Source of the DNA: a virus
DNA length: 39,812 bases
Virus record (IMG/VR): IMGVR_UViG_3300043786_000796
Coordinates: 1-39,812 of that record
Strand: one strand, 5' to 3'
Position numbers and translations under genes: made by a program. Shown in pieces: positions 29,206-37,316 of the stretch. Below the pieces are notes generated by a model. That model was not told the origin of the DNA. It was given only the letters and a program-made list of their open reading frames with translations, and did no database searches. The number at the start of each line of letters is the position of its first letter. The first letter of the stretch is position 1.

Positions 29206-30278
29206 TGCCACAGCAATCCTTCATCTACGGCGGCAACACCGGCATGTCCTACGAGGAGATGCAGCGCCAGCGTGAACTGGCTCAGGCTCTTGCGGGCCGT
29301 GTCGGCAGCGCCGCGCCCAGCAACATCGGTGAGGGCTTGTCGGCAATCGGCGCAGCTCTGGCCTCAAGGAAGTATCGCAAGCGGGCGACAGAAGCCGAAG
29401 CCGCCGGCCGCGCGCAGGCCGCAGAGCAGTTCCAGCAGTTTGCGACGGAGAACGGCGTTGACCCGTCGATGATGGGCGCGCTCGACAACCCGTACATGAG
29501 CGACGGCCAGAAGGCCGTGGTCAACACGCTTTTCGAGCAGAAGTACAAGCCGAAGGACACCTACCAGATGCTGACGCCCGAAGAGGAGGTGCAGTTCGGG
29601 CTCGACCCGAAGGGCTCCTACCAGCGCGGAGCCAACGGCAAGATCGACACGATCGGCGGCGGCGGGACGACCATCAACAACCTTCCTCCATCCGCGCCAG
29701 ACTACGAAAGCGACAAGCTGCGCGAAGAACTCGACAAGAAGGATGCCGCGAATTGGGGCCTCTATCTCGACGCGGGCGCCGTTGCCGGCCAGATGAGCCG
29801 CGACATGGAAATGTTGGGCGAACTGGCGAAGGTCGCACCGCAGGGTCCGATCACGGGCCGCATCGCCCAGGCCTTCCCAGGCTTCGACAGCGCGGGCGCC
29901 GCGTTTCAGTCGATAATCAAGCGAGTGGCGCCGAGCCTGCGCAATCCCGGTTCCGGATCGACGTCTGACATCGAATACAACGGCTTTCTGGAATCGCTGC
30001 CCTCGCTGCGGAATCAACCGGCAGCAAACGCCCTCATCGCGGCAACCGTTCAGGCCAAGGCGCAGATCGACCTGGAGCGCGCAGACATCATCTCGCAATG
30101 GCAGGACGGAACGCTGCCTCTCAACGAGGCCCGCAAGCGGATCCGCGTCCTGAACCGCAAGTCGATCATGTCGCAGGAAATGCAGGATCTCATCGACGGC
30201 GTCGATTCGAGCGCTCGGCCAGCCCCAGCCCCAGCGCCAGGCGCAGACGACGACGGCTGGGATGTAACCACCGACTAA
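29202..30278 (+). CDS. DNA ejection / internal virion protein 3
   Basis: 358 residues: MPQQSFIYGGNTGMSYEEMQ start, helical Ala/Gln-rich first part (ATEAEAAGRAQAAEQFQQFA), a Gly-rich hinge (DTIGGGGTTINNLPPSAPDY), then a second helical part and an acidic Pro/Ala tail ending DDDGWDVTTD. No enzyme motif. Place and helical low-complexity composition fit an internal virion protein. Confidence 0.72.
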   Translation: MMPQQSFIYGGNTGMSYEEMQRQRELAQALAGRVGSAAPSNIGEGLSAIGAALASRKYRKRATEAEAAGRAQAAEQFQQFATENGVDPSMMGALDNPYMSDGQKAVVNTLFEQKYKPKDTYQMLTPEEEVQFGLDPKGSYQRGANGKIDTIGGGGTTINNLPPSAPDYESDKLREELDKKDAANWGLYLDAGAVAGQMSRDMEMLGELAKVAPQGPITGRIAQAFPGFDSAGAAFQSIIKRVAPSLRNPGSGSTSDIEYNGFLESLPSLRNQPAANALIAATVQAKAQIDLERADIISQWQDGTLPLNEARKRIRVLNRKSIMSQEMQDLIDGVDSSARPAPAPAPGADDDGWDVTTD

Positions 30279-30288
30279 GGAAACCTCG

Positions 30289-32376
30289 ATGCCGACATAT
30301 ACGATCACCAGCCCAGACGGGAAGAAATACACCGTCACAGGAGAAGGATCCGCAGCGGAGGCTCTCGCCGCGGTCAAAAGGCGCGTCGGTGCCGGCGGGC
30401 CACAGAAGGTGACGTCGTTCGGCTCCAAGGAAAAGCAGCGCGACCGTTGGGCAGAGAACCACCCGCTCGCCTCGAGGGCCTCGGTGTTCCTGCAGGGCGT
30501 TCCGTTCGTGGGCGAGTATGCCGACGAGGCGCTCGGCTACCTTTCCGGAAGGACGGGCGGCAATGACCAGGAGGAAGCCACGGAACTCGTCCGCGCCATG
30601 CAGGAGCGCGAGGAGCGGGAGCGCCCGGTGCAGACTGCAGCCACAAAGGTCGGCGGCGCAGTGGCCGCCACGGCACCTCTGCTGGTCACTGGCGCTGGTT
30701 TGCTGCCTCAAGGCATGTCCATGGTCGGCAAGACCGCGCTCGGCCTCCTGGGCGGCACTGTGGGCGGCGGAATCGAGGGTGGCATCTCCGGGTATGGTTC
30801 CGGAACGGATCCCGAAACGCGCGCAGCCAACGCTAAACGCGGCGCAGTCGTGGGTAGCGTGACCGGCGGCGCCATAGGCGCAGTCGCACCGGCAGTCGCC
30901 GCGGGCGTCGGCGCAGGCATCAATCGGCTGGCTGACGCCGTGACGGTTGGCCGCCAGGCCCGCCAGATCGGCTTGAGCCGTCCATCCTATCAGACGCTTT
31001 CCCGCACAATGGTCGCCGACGACTCGCTCGGCCCGACTGGGGCGGCCAACATTCAGCGCGCCGGCCCCGACGCAATGGTCGCCGACGCCGGCCCGACCTC
31101 GAGGGCGCTGCTCGACACATCGATCCAATCCAGCGGCCCGGCTGCTCGGGTAGCGCGCACTGCAGTCGAGGACCGTTCTGCTCGTTCCCTGGGCGTCGTG
31201 AACCAATCCCTCGACGCCAATGTCGCGCCGCTGCGCCCTACCGGGCAGTCGGCCTTCCAGCGCCAGACGGATCTTCGCCCGCTCTATGACCGCGCCTACG
31301 CGCAGCCGATCGACTATTCCAACCCCATCGCAATGGAGATGGAGGGCGTCATCCGCGGTCGCGTGCCGTCCTCGGCAATTGCCAGGGCCAACCAGCTGAT
31401 GCGCGCGGAGGGCTCACAATCGCAGCAGATACTGGCTCGCATTGCCCCGGATGGATCCATTGAGTACGAGCGTCTGCCAGATACCCGCCAATTGGATTAT
31501 ATTGCCCGGGCATTGGGCGACGTCGCCGACAAGTCGGACGGCCAGGGCAAACTGGGTGGCCAAACCCAGCTGGGCGCTTCCTACCGCCGGCTTCAGCAGG
31601 AGATCCGCCAGAGGCTTCGCAGGTTGAACCCTGATTATGCAGCCGCTCTGGATGCCGCCGGCACAGAGATCGGACGCCGCGAATCCTACCAGTTCGGCAC
31701 GGAACTGCTGCGCCCAGGCGTCTCGCGCCAGGATGTCTCGGAGTACCTGCGCGGCATCAGCAGCCGAGCCGAGGCCGACGAAATTGTGCAGGGGGTGCGT
31801 CAGCAGTTCGATGATGCCATCGCCAATGTGCGCGCAACCATGACCGACCAGAACCTGGACGCCCGCCAAGCCATGCAGGCGATCCGCGAACTGTCCAGCC
31901 GCGCGTCCCGAGAAAAGGTCGAGATGATCGTCGGCCGGCAGCGCGCCGAGGCGCTATACCGCGACCTTGACCAAGCGCTCGCAGCGCAGGAATTGAGGGC
32001 CGGCGTCACCGACAACTCCCGCACCTTCGCGCGCCAGAACATCGATCGCATGGTCACCGAGAACCTCGAGGCGGGGCCGGTGAACCAGCTGCGCGAAGGC
32101 AAGCCATTCCAGAGCGGGCGTCAAGCTGCAGCTGCCCTCCTCGGCCGCTCGCCTGCCGAAAAGCAGGCCCTACGCGACCAAAACTACGAGGAGATCGCGC
32201 GCTTCTTGACAGGCCCTCGCGGCGGGGATGCCGCTGTCGCGCTCAACACGCTGTCGCAGATCGGACAGAGGCTCCCAGCCAACGAAGAACTTGCCCGCCT
32301 GTTGGCGCGGAGGGCTACGGCTGGGGCGGGGGTTGGCGCCTATCAAATAGGCTCGCAAAACAGAAACAGACTATGA
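30289..32376 (+). CDS. DNA ejection / internal virion protein 4 with glycine-zipper membrane segments
   Basis: 695 residues. Residues ~121-170 and ~184-210 form hydrophobic, Gly-rich stretches (VGGAVAATAPLLVTGAGLLP, LGLLGGTVGGGIEGGISGYG, GAVVGSVTGGAIGAVAPAVA) of glycine-zipper type, suited to forming a pore in the host membrane. The rest is helical and charged (QTQLGASYRRLQQEIRQRLR). T7- and P22-type phages use such proteins to build the DNA conduit; the role here is inferred from that. Its last 61 bases overlap the 3' end of a leftward gene. Confidence 0.78.
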   Translation: MPTYTITSPDGKKYTVTGEGSAAEALAAVKRRVGAGGPQKVTSFGSKEKQRDRWAENHPLASRASVFLQGVPFVGEYADEALGYLSGRTGGNDQEEATELVRAMQEREERERPVQTAATKVGGAVAATAPLLVTGAGLLPQGMSMVGKTALGLLGGTVGGGIEGGISGYGSGTDPETRAANAKRGAVVGSVTGGAIGAVAPAVAAGVGAGINRLADAVTVGRQARQIGLSRPSYQTLSRTMVADDSLGPTGAANIQRAGPDAMVADAGPTSRALLDTSIQSSGPAARVARTAVEDRSARSLGVVNQSLDANVAPLRPTGQSAFQRQTDLRPLYDRAYAQPIDYSNPIAMEMEGVIRGRVPSSAIARANQLMRAEGSQSQQILARIAPDGSIEYERLPDTRQLDYIARALGDVADKSDGQGKLGGQTQLGASYRRLQQEIRQRLRRLNPDYAAALDAAGTEIGRRESYQFGTELLRPGVSRQDVSEYLRGISSRAEADEIVQGVRQQFDDAIANVRATMTDQNLDARQAMQAIRELSSRASREKVEMIVGRQRAEALYRDLDQALAAQELRAGVTDNSRTFARQNIDRMVTENLEAGPVNQLREGKPFQSGRQAAAALLGRSPAEKQALRDQNYEEIARFLTGPRGGDAAVALNTLSQIGQRLPANEELARLLARRATAGAGVGAYQIGSQNRNRL

Positions 32377-32545
32377 CGACGGAAACGGCGCCGACGAGCA
32401 AGCCGCCGACGCCGCCGGTATCATACCAAGCCAGAAGGCCGGATTTGAGGACGAACAGGGAAATGATGCCTGCCGCTCCACAAGTCGCGTAGATCAGGGC
32501 TGGCATTCGGTAGTCACTGACTGACGCAAACGCCGCCGTCTTCAC
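32315..32545 (-). CDS. Small two-span membrane protein (moron)
   Basis: 76 residues from GTG 32545, which has AAGGGA five bases upstream; ATG 32509 is an alternative start. Two hydrophobic stretches, ~14-41 (PALIYATCGAAGIISLFVLK) and ~44-67 (VGGLLVGAVSVVIVCFCFAS), then a short Arg/Pro tail. It overlaps the secreted-protein gene by 32 bases upstream and the ejection-protein gene at its end. Function unknown; it is transcribed against the late genes together with the gene before it. Confidence 0.62.
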   Translation of the reverse strand: MKTAAFASVSDYRMPALIYATCGAAGIISLFVLKSGLLAWYDTGGVGGLLVGAVSVVIVCFCFASLFDRRQPPPQP

Positions 32546-32813
32546 TCTTTCCCTTGATCCAGACGTCTTCCAACGTCACGCAGTACCCGCGCCGCACAAT
32601 CTCGTCATAGACATAGTCGCGGCCTGCGCAGGTCGCATCGCCAGCCTCGCCCAACCCGCCGCCACGGCAAAGCAGATCAAGCAAGCCGACATACTCTATC
32701 AGCTGCGTGTCGGTGAAGGTCGGTGGGGTGCCAGAAACCTGGCGCTGCGGGGCGGCGTCTGCCGCTGCCACGGTGGCCAAGGTTGCAAATGCCAACGCGA
32801 ATACGAGTTTCAT
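32514..32813 (-). CDS. Secreted small protein with signal peptide (moron)
   Basis: 99 residues. Residues 1-21 form a signal peptide (MKLVFALAFATLATVAAADA, AxA cleavage). The mature part has four cysteines (49, 62, 78, 96), consistent with two disulfide bonds in the periplasm, in LLDLLCRGGGLGEAGDATCA, GRDYVYDEIVRRGYC. No firm family recognised. AGGAGG lies just before the ATG. It reads against the flanking virion genes, so it is an independent accessory locus; a TATTAT -10 with partial repressor-type sites lies upstream. An envelope or exclusion role is plausible, not shown. Confidence 0.75.
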   Translation of the reverse strand: MKLVFALAFATLATVAAADAAPQRQVSGTPPTFTDTQLIEYVGLLDLLCRGGGLGEAGDATCAGRDYVYDEIVRRGYCVTLEDVWIKGKSEDGGVCVSQ

Positions 32814-32835
32814 AGGAGCCTCCTGTCCGGCTTAC

Positions 32836-32873
32836 ATAATAGGACATTCTGGCGAAAATAGGAATTGCCATGG
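32836..32873 (-). promoter_or_regulatory. Moron promoter with partial repressor-type sites
   Basis: Minus strand -10 TATTAT (32841-32836) with weak -35 TTCCTA (32864-32859), 17 bases apart. ATAGGA half-sites at 32839-32844 and 32858-32863 overlap the two hexamers. Neither has a good second arm (CTGGCG and CCATGG), so binding by the repressor is less certain than at the other operators. Confidence 0.45.
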
Positions 32874-35185
32874 TTGACAAAAAAGCAAGCGGGACCGCTG
32901 TCGCCAAAACGCAAGCGGAGGCCGACGCAATCGCCCGCAGCATCGTTGCAGACCTGATGAGCGACCTCGGGCTTTCGTTGCCGCAAGCGCTCGGCGTTGT
33001 CGGCAACCTTGGTTATGAGAGCAAGAGCCCCACTTCTACCGTGCCGTTTTCCGCCTACCAGGAAGCCGACTTCAACAAGCACGGCACCAAGGGTGTCGGC
33101 TGGGCGCAGTGGACGGGCTATCGCCGTGGGACGTTTGAGGATTGGGCAAAACTCAACAACCTGCCGCCGAACAGCTACGCGGCAAACATTGGGTATTTAA
33201 AAACCGAGTTGGCCGGCAAAATTCCCGGCCTGAACAAATCGCAATACGGCGCGCTCGACAAGATCAGGGCGACCTCGACGCCCCGAGAAGCTTTCGACAT
33301 CTTTATGAGAGACTTCGAAAACCCATTTAGCAAAGCATATGTAGGTGAAAGGCTGGAAAACCGCCTCAGCATCATGAACTCCTTTGCTGAACCTATCATC
33401 AAGGAAGTTCAGCAAAGCCTTGCCAACCTTGGCTACGATGTGGCCGTCGACGGCGCATGGGGACCGCAAACCGCCAATGCGCTGGCCGGCTACCAGATCG
33501 CCAATTTTCCCGGCGAAGGTCAGCCTGGCGCCAAGGCCCTCAGTTCGCTTGCGCCGTCAGTCCGCGAAAGCGTGCGGACCATGGAAAACCGTTCGATGGT
33601 CGACCTCCTCGACTATCAGGACAACCGCTCCATCCGGCAGCAGGAACTGGATTCCATGCGCCGCATGAACATAATGAACCAGGAGAAGCAGGCCTTCAAT
33701 CAGCGCCTGACAGAAAACCTGGGCCAGTATCAGCCAGGGCGAGGCGGGACACCTCGCGGGCGCTTCGACATGCCGATAGGAAGGCTCCCCGCCGATCCTA
33801 AGCAGCCTGCCATGCCGGGAGGCCCAATCGGCAGGCTCCCGGCTGACCCGAACAGGCCTGCGATGCCAGGCGGGCCGACCCCTGGGCAGATCCCAGCGGA
33901 GCGTCTGGCTCGATCGCCGATCACCGGCCAGCGCGCTCGCCTGTCCGAAATCGCATCCATGCAGGCGCTCCAGAACTATCGCAACGAGCCCCGCATCGTG
34001 GCAAGCCCGCCATTCTCTGGTGTCGGCCGCATGCCGGCGCCCGGAGAGGGCGAGCGGCTCGCTCGATCGGCCATCATGGGGCAGCAGGCTCGGGCCTCTG
34101 AGATCAAGTCCCTATCCGACCTAGCCGCAATGACGCGCGCGACCAACGAGCAGCGCGCCGGCTTGGCATCCATGGGCAGGGCGTCCGAGAACCGCTCGAT
34201 GGCGGATCTTGCATCAATGGACCGCAAGGTTGCTGAGAACCGAGCCGTTTATGCGCCTTTCGCCCGAGCAGCCGAGAACAAGTCGATGGCGGATCTCGCG
34301 GCCATGAACAGAAGCAACGCCATGGGGCAAGCGTCCCAGGCTCGGGCGTCAGAGAACGCTTCGATGGCGGCCCTCGGCCAAATGCGTGCGCCGACCATCA
34401 CCGGACGGCCTGACGCGCCCATGGGCTTTGTCTCCCGCGTTGAGGGCAGGCCGCAAGGCGCCATCGGATCGCTGCCGATCAGCCCGACCGTGGGCGCGAC
34501 CAACTTTGGGCCCGGCCCGACAGACACCCGTGAAGCCTCCAGATGGAACGCGACCACCGGCCTGATCACCCGCGCCGACCAGCAGATTGCCGACCTGCAG
34601 CGAGGCCCGTCTAAGTCACCCACAAGCGATTTCAGGCAGACGCCGGCTTCAAGACTCGCCGAAGCCTACGGCGTCATGGGCAGGAGCCGCGTCGAGGCAG
34701 CAATCCCGTCCGCTCGCTTGGATCCTCGAGCAGCTGCAGCCACGCAGGGCTTTGTCTCAGGCTGGGGTGGCAAGCCGCAGACCGGCAGCACAATGCCGAT
34801 GGATGCCGTAATGGCGCCGCGACAGATTCAGACAGCCCCTGCGGCCGTCCCTGCCGTTCCGCCGGCAGCCCCGGCCCCGATCTCCACGGCTTCGTCGCAA
34901 GGTTCTCGCCTCGCTGCCGGCTACGCAGGCTATGCAGCTGCTCGAGGCTACCCAATGGGCGCAACGCTGCAGCCAGCCCCACAGCCCGCCGCGCCGTTAC
35001 AACAGCGTGCCGCCCCAGCACCCGTTGTAACGCAGCCTCAGAGGCAGATCACAAACGAACCGCAATTCAGCGGACGCACGCCCGGCGATCGCGCTCGCTC
35101 GGCTGCGTTTCAGCCGGGCGGCATTTTTGGCTACACGTCGCAGCAGGCCCGTGGCGGCGGCGGCTACAACCCGACCCCGGTCTAA
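32870..35185 (+). CDS. Ejection protein with phage lysozyme domain, peptidoglycan-binding segment and repeats
   Basis: 771 residues. Residues ~20-170 are a phage tail lysozyme domain: LSLPQALGVVGNLGYESKSP with candidate catalytic Glu50, then GVGWAQWTGYRRGTFEDWA and AFDIFMRDFENP. Residues ~178-209 (VQQSLANLGYDVAVDGAWGP-QTANALAGYQ) match a peptidoglycan-binding repeat. Beyond ~300 the chain is low complexity: two GRLPADP-x2-PAMPGGP units, then about four repeats around A-x-E-N-x-SMADLA-x-M (~440-503), and a Pro/Ala/Gln tail. It would open the cell wall during DNA entry. Unusually long for a wall-opening virion protein. Confidence 0.85.
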   Translation: MVDKKASGTAVAKTQAEADAIARSIVADLMSDLGLSLPQALGVVGNLGYESKSPTSTVPFSAYQEADFNKHGTKGVGWAQWTGYRRGTFEDWAKLNNLPPNSYAANIGYLKTELAGKIPGLNKSQYGALDKIRATSTPREAFDIFMRDFENPFSKAYVGERLENRLSIMNSFAEPIIKEVQQSLANLGYDVAVDGAWGPQTANALAGYQIANFPGEGQPGAKALSSLAPSVRESVRTMENRSMVDLLDYQDNRSIRQQELDSMRRMNIMNQEKQAFNQRLTENLGQYQPGRGGTPRGRFDMPIGRLPADPKQPAMPGGPIGRLPADPNRPAMPGGPTPGQIPAERLARSPITGQRARLSEIASMQALQNYRNEPRIVASPPFSGVGRMPAPGEGERLARSAIMGQQARASEIKSLSDLAAMTRATNEQRAGLASMGRASENRSMADLASMDRKVAENRAVYAPFARAAENKSMADLAAMNRSNAMGQASQARASENASMAALGQMRAPTITGRPDAPMGFVSRVEGRPQGAIGSLPISPTVGATNFGPGPTDTREASRWNATTGLITRADQQIADLQRGPSKSPTSDFRQTPASRLAEAYGVMGRSRVEAAIPSARLDPRAAAATQGFVSGWGGKPQTGSTMPMDAVMAPRQIQTAPAAVPAVPPAAPAPISTASSQGSRLAAGYAGYAAARGYPMGATLQPAPQPAAPLQQRAAPAPVVTQPQRQITNEPQFSGRTPGDRARSAAFQPGGIFGYTSQQARGGGGYNPTPV

Positions 35186-35196
35186 GGAGATTTCCC

Positions 35197-36345
35197 ATGC
35201 CTTATGATGGCAGCAACGTATACTCGCCGCCGGCAGGCACGGCGGCAGTCAGCGGCGCGACCGTAGCTAGCGCGAAGTTCAACAGCGTCGTCGCCGACAT
35301 CCAGGCGGCATTGAACGATCTGCGGTATCAGAACCTGAACGTCGCAGCGACGATGAAGACGCTTCTGGGTTCTGCCGATATGGCAGCAGCCAGGACGAAC
35401 CTCGGGCTCGCCATCGGCACGAATGTGCAAGCCTACGACCCGGAACTTGCCGCCCTCGCTGGGCTTGCCTCTGCGGCCGATCAACTTCCCTACTTCACGG
35501 GAGCCGGCGCAGCTGCGCTCACAACGCTCTCGGCCTTTGGCCGCACGCTGATTGACGACGCAGACGCCGCGACGATGCGGGGAACGCTTGGCCTGGGCGC
35601 CCTGTCCACGCTTGCGTCAGTTGCGACGGCCAACGTCGACAACGACGCCATAACCTACGCAAAGATGCAGAACATCTCGGCAACGGCCCGCTTCCTCGGG
35701 CGCTTTACTGCCGGTGCCGGCGATGCAGAAGAAGTCACTGGCACGCAGGCCACAACCCTCCTCGACGTGTTCACAAGCGGCCTGAAAGGTCTGGTGCCGG
35801 CTTCTGGTGGCGGCACAACGAACTTCCTTCGCGCGGATGGAACTTTTGCGGCGCCTGGCGGCGGCATTCCTGCTGGCGTTGTTGTCCCATATGCGGCGTC
35901 TGCAGCGCCATCTGGCTGGCTTCTATGCTTCGGGCAGGCAGTTTCCAGAACAACCGAAGCTGCACTCTTTGCGGTCATCGGCACGACATATGGGGTTGGC
36001 GACGGATCAACTACATTCAATCTTCCAGACCTTCGCGGTCGCGTTGTTGCGGGCGAGGACGACATGGGCGGCACCTCCGCAAACCGGCTTACTGGTTTAT
36101 CTGGAGGCGTTGATGGAGATATTCTGGGTGGTTCTGGTGGTTCTGAATCCCACACCCTTACTACTGCGCAGCTTGCTGTACACAATCACACCATTGCATA
36201 TAATGGCGCAGGAGCTGTCGGGACTAACGGCGCAGAAGCAAATCGAAACACTGCAAACAACATTACTAGCAGCAATGCTGGTTCTGGCAGCGCTCACAAC
36301 AACGTCCAGCCTACACTGATCTTGACTTACATCATCAAAACATAA
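35197..36345 (+). CDS. Tail fibre with tail-collar domain
   Basis: 382 residues. The N-terminal part is an elongated fibre pattern (AARTNLGLAIGTNVQAYDPE, TMRGTLGLGALSTLASVATA). Residues ~223-300 are a phage tail collar domain: IPAGVVVPYAASAAPSGWLL, CFGQAVSRTTEAALFAVIGT, TYGVGDGSTTFNLPDLRGRV. The end has SHTLTTAQLAVHNHTI and AHNNVQPTLILTYIIKT, the metal-binding tip region of such fibres. Likely receptor-binding. Base composition is lower in GC near the 3' end (36100-36345), a hint of host-range exchange of the tip. Confidence 0.9.
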   Translation: MPYDGSNVYSPPAGTAAVSGATVASAKFNSVVADIQAALNDLRYQNLNVAATMKTLLGSADMAAARTNLGLAIGTNVQAYDPELAALAGLASAADQLPYFTGAGAAALTTLSAFGRTLIDDADAATMRGTLGLGALSTLASVATANVDNDAITYAKMQNISATARFLGRFTAGAGDAEEVTGTQATTLLDVFTSGLKGLVPASGGGTTNFLRADGTFAAPGGGIPAGVVVPYAASAAPSGWLLCFGQAVSRTTEAALFAVIGTTYGVGDGSTTFNLPDLRGRVVAGEDDMGGTSANRLTGLSGGVDGDILGGSGGSESHTLTTAQLAVHNHTIAYNGAGAVGTNGAEANRNTANNITSSNAGSGSAHNNVQPTLILTYIIKT

Positions 36346-36354
36346 GGTGACGCC

Positions 36355-36981
36355 ATGAAGTTGACAGCGATATTCAAAGACGGAAGCATAGTCATTGACG
36401 GTGAAGCCAGAACGGGCTTTGACCTATCTGGCTTGCCCCCGGAATACCGCGCGCTGCAATGGGATTCCGAGAAAGGTTCAGGCTGGATTGAACTGGGGGT
36501 GGCCGGCGACCCCATCCGTGTATCCGACCCGGCGGTGGTTGACCCGTTTGTTGCCGCGTACCAAGCAAGATTGAGCGAAGAGGCTGCCGCAGCAGCGGCC
36601 TTGCAAAGCGCGCCACCCACAAATGCTATGGTAAACCAAGAGCGCGACCGGCGCACGCACGCCGGGTTTGTGTTCCAAGGCAAACTGTACCAGTTCGATC
36701 CTGACAGCCGCAGCCGGATCACCGGAGCGGCAACCCTGGCCAAGTTTGCCATCGTGAGCGGCGTCCAGCCGGGTAATTTGCGCTGGATCAACCCGGCGCT
36801 CGATTTCTCATGGATCGCGGCCGACAACACGCTGACGTCGATGGACGCCCACACATGCTCGGCATTTGGTGACGCTGCGGCCGTTCACGAACAGCGCCAC
36901 ATCTTCGCAGCTCGCGCCCTCAAGGCCATGGACCCGATCCCGGCCGACTACGCGACGAACAATGCTTTTTGGCCAGCCTGA
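36355..36981 (+). CDS. DUF4376 tail fibre assembly-type protein
   Basis: 208 residues. N-terminal ~85 residues (FKDGSIVIDGEARTGFDLSG, LPPEYRALQWDSEKGSGWIE) are followed by an Ala-rich helix and the DUF4376 domain: MVNQERDRRTHAGFVFQGKL, YQFDPDSRSRITGAATLA, WIAADNTLTSMDAHT, and AARALKAMDP. DUF4376 proteins stand next to tail fibre genes and are thought to help assemble or cap fibres. Directly after the collar fibre, as expected. Confidence 0.85.
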   Translation: MKLTAIFKDGSIVIDGEARTGFDLSGLPPEYRALQWDSEKGSGWIELGVAGDPIRVSDPAVVDPFVAAYQARLSEEAAAAAALQSAPPTNAMVNQERDRRTHAGFVFQGKLYQFDPDSRSRITGAATLAKFAIVSGVQPGNLRWINPALDFSWIAADNTLTSMDAHTCSAFGDAAAVHEQRHIFAARALKAMDPIPADYATNNAFWPA

Positions 36982-37201
36982 CTTCGAATGTACCTTCTGG
37001 CCGGAAGGTACTTGGCACCACTGCTGCATTGCTCACGACCTAGGCGGCTCTGACGAGCAGCTGGCGCAGTGCGTTGCCCAATCCACCGGCTGGGCGTCTT
37101 GGGGCCTGCTGATCGCGGCCCTGATGTACTTCGGCGTCAAGATGTTTCGGCCCATCCTGCGGGCGGGAAAAAAATACCTGCAAAAATGCGCAGAAAAATA
37201 G
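36962..37201 (+). CDS. Small CCxxHD membrane protein
   Basis: 79 residues from ATG 36962, overlapping the previous gene by 20 bases. MLFGQPDFECTFWPEGTWHH then CCIAHDLGG has Cys21-Cys22, His25-Asp26, which recalls the phospholipase A2 active-site motif CCxxHDxC, though the final Cys is Gly here. Cys10 and Cys37 could pair. Residues ~44-62 are a membrane span (WASWGLLIAALMYFGVKMF) and the tail is basic (RAGKKYLQKCAEK). Similar small proteins occur near lysis genes in alphaproteobacterial phages; function unknown. It could be a lysis accessory. Confidence 0.68.
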   Translation: MLFGQPDFECTFWPEGTWHHCCIAHDLGGSDEQLAQCVAQSTGWASWGLLIAALMYFGVKMFRPILRAGKKYLQKCAEK

Positions 37202-37248
37202 GCCGCGCAAAAAATAAATGCGCCGAGCCGGCCGATTAGAAAATAATT

Positions 37249-37299
37249 CCCACGAAATCACCCCACGAAATAGGCCACGCATTTAATTTCGTGGCTTTT
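37249..37299 (+). terminator. Direct repeat and hairpin before the lysis genes
   Basis: CCCACGAAAT occurs twice, 13 bp apart (37249-37258 and 37262-37271). The second copy's CCACGAAAT (37263-37271) pairs with ATTTCGTGG (37286-37294), followed by CTTTT, a moderately strong terminator or attenuator; a shorter CCACG stem (37276-37280) competes for the same right arm. The 115-base gap 37202-37316 holds nothing else apart from a ribosome site (AAAGGAA). Confidence 0.6.
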
Positions 37300-37316
37300 C
37301 CCAAAGGAACGGATCC

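Noticed and set aside
33766-34380. A CRISPR-like or tandem DNA repeat
   Set aside because: The repeats are at protein level (GRLPADP and SMADLA units) with diverged codons and no unique spacers of constant length.
35197-36345. A diversity-generating retroelement acting on the tail fibre, as in BPP-1
   Set aside because: No reverse transcriptase gene and no second copy of the fibre's 3' sequence were found anywhere in the window.
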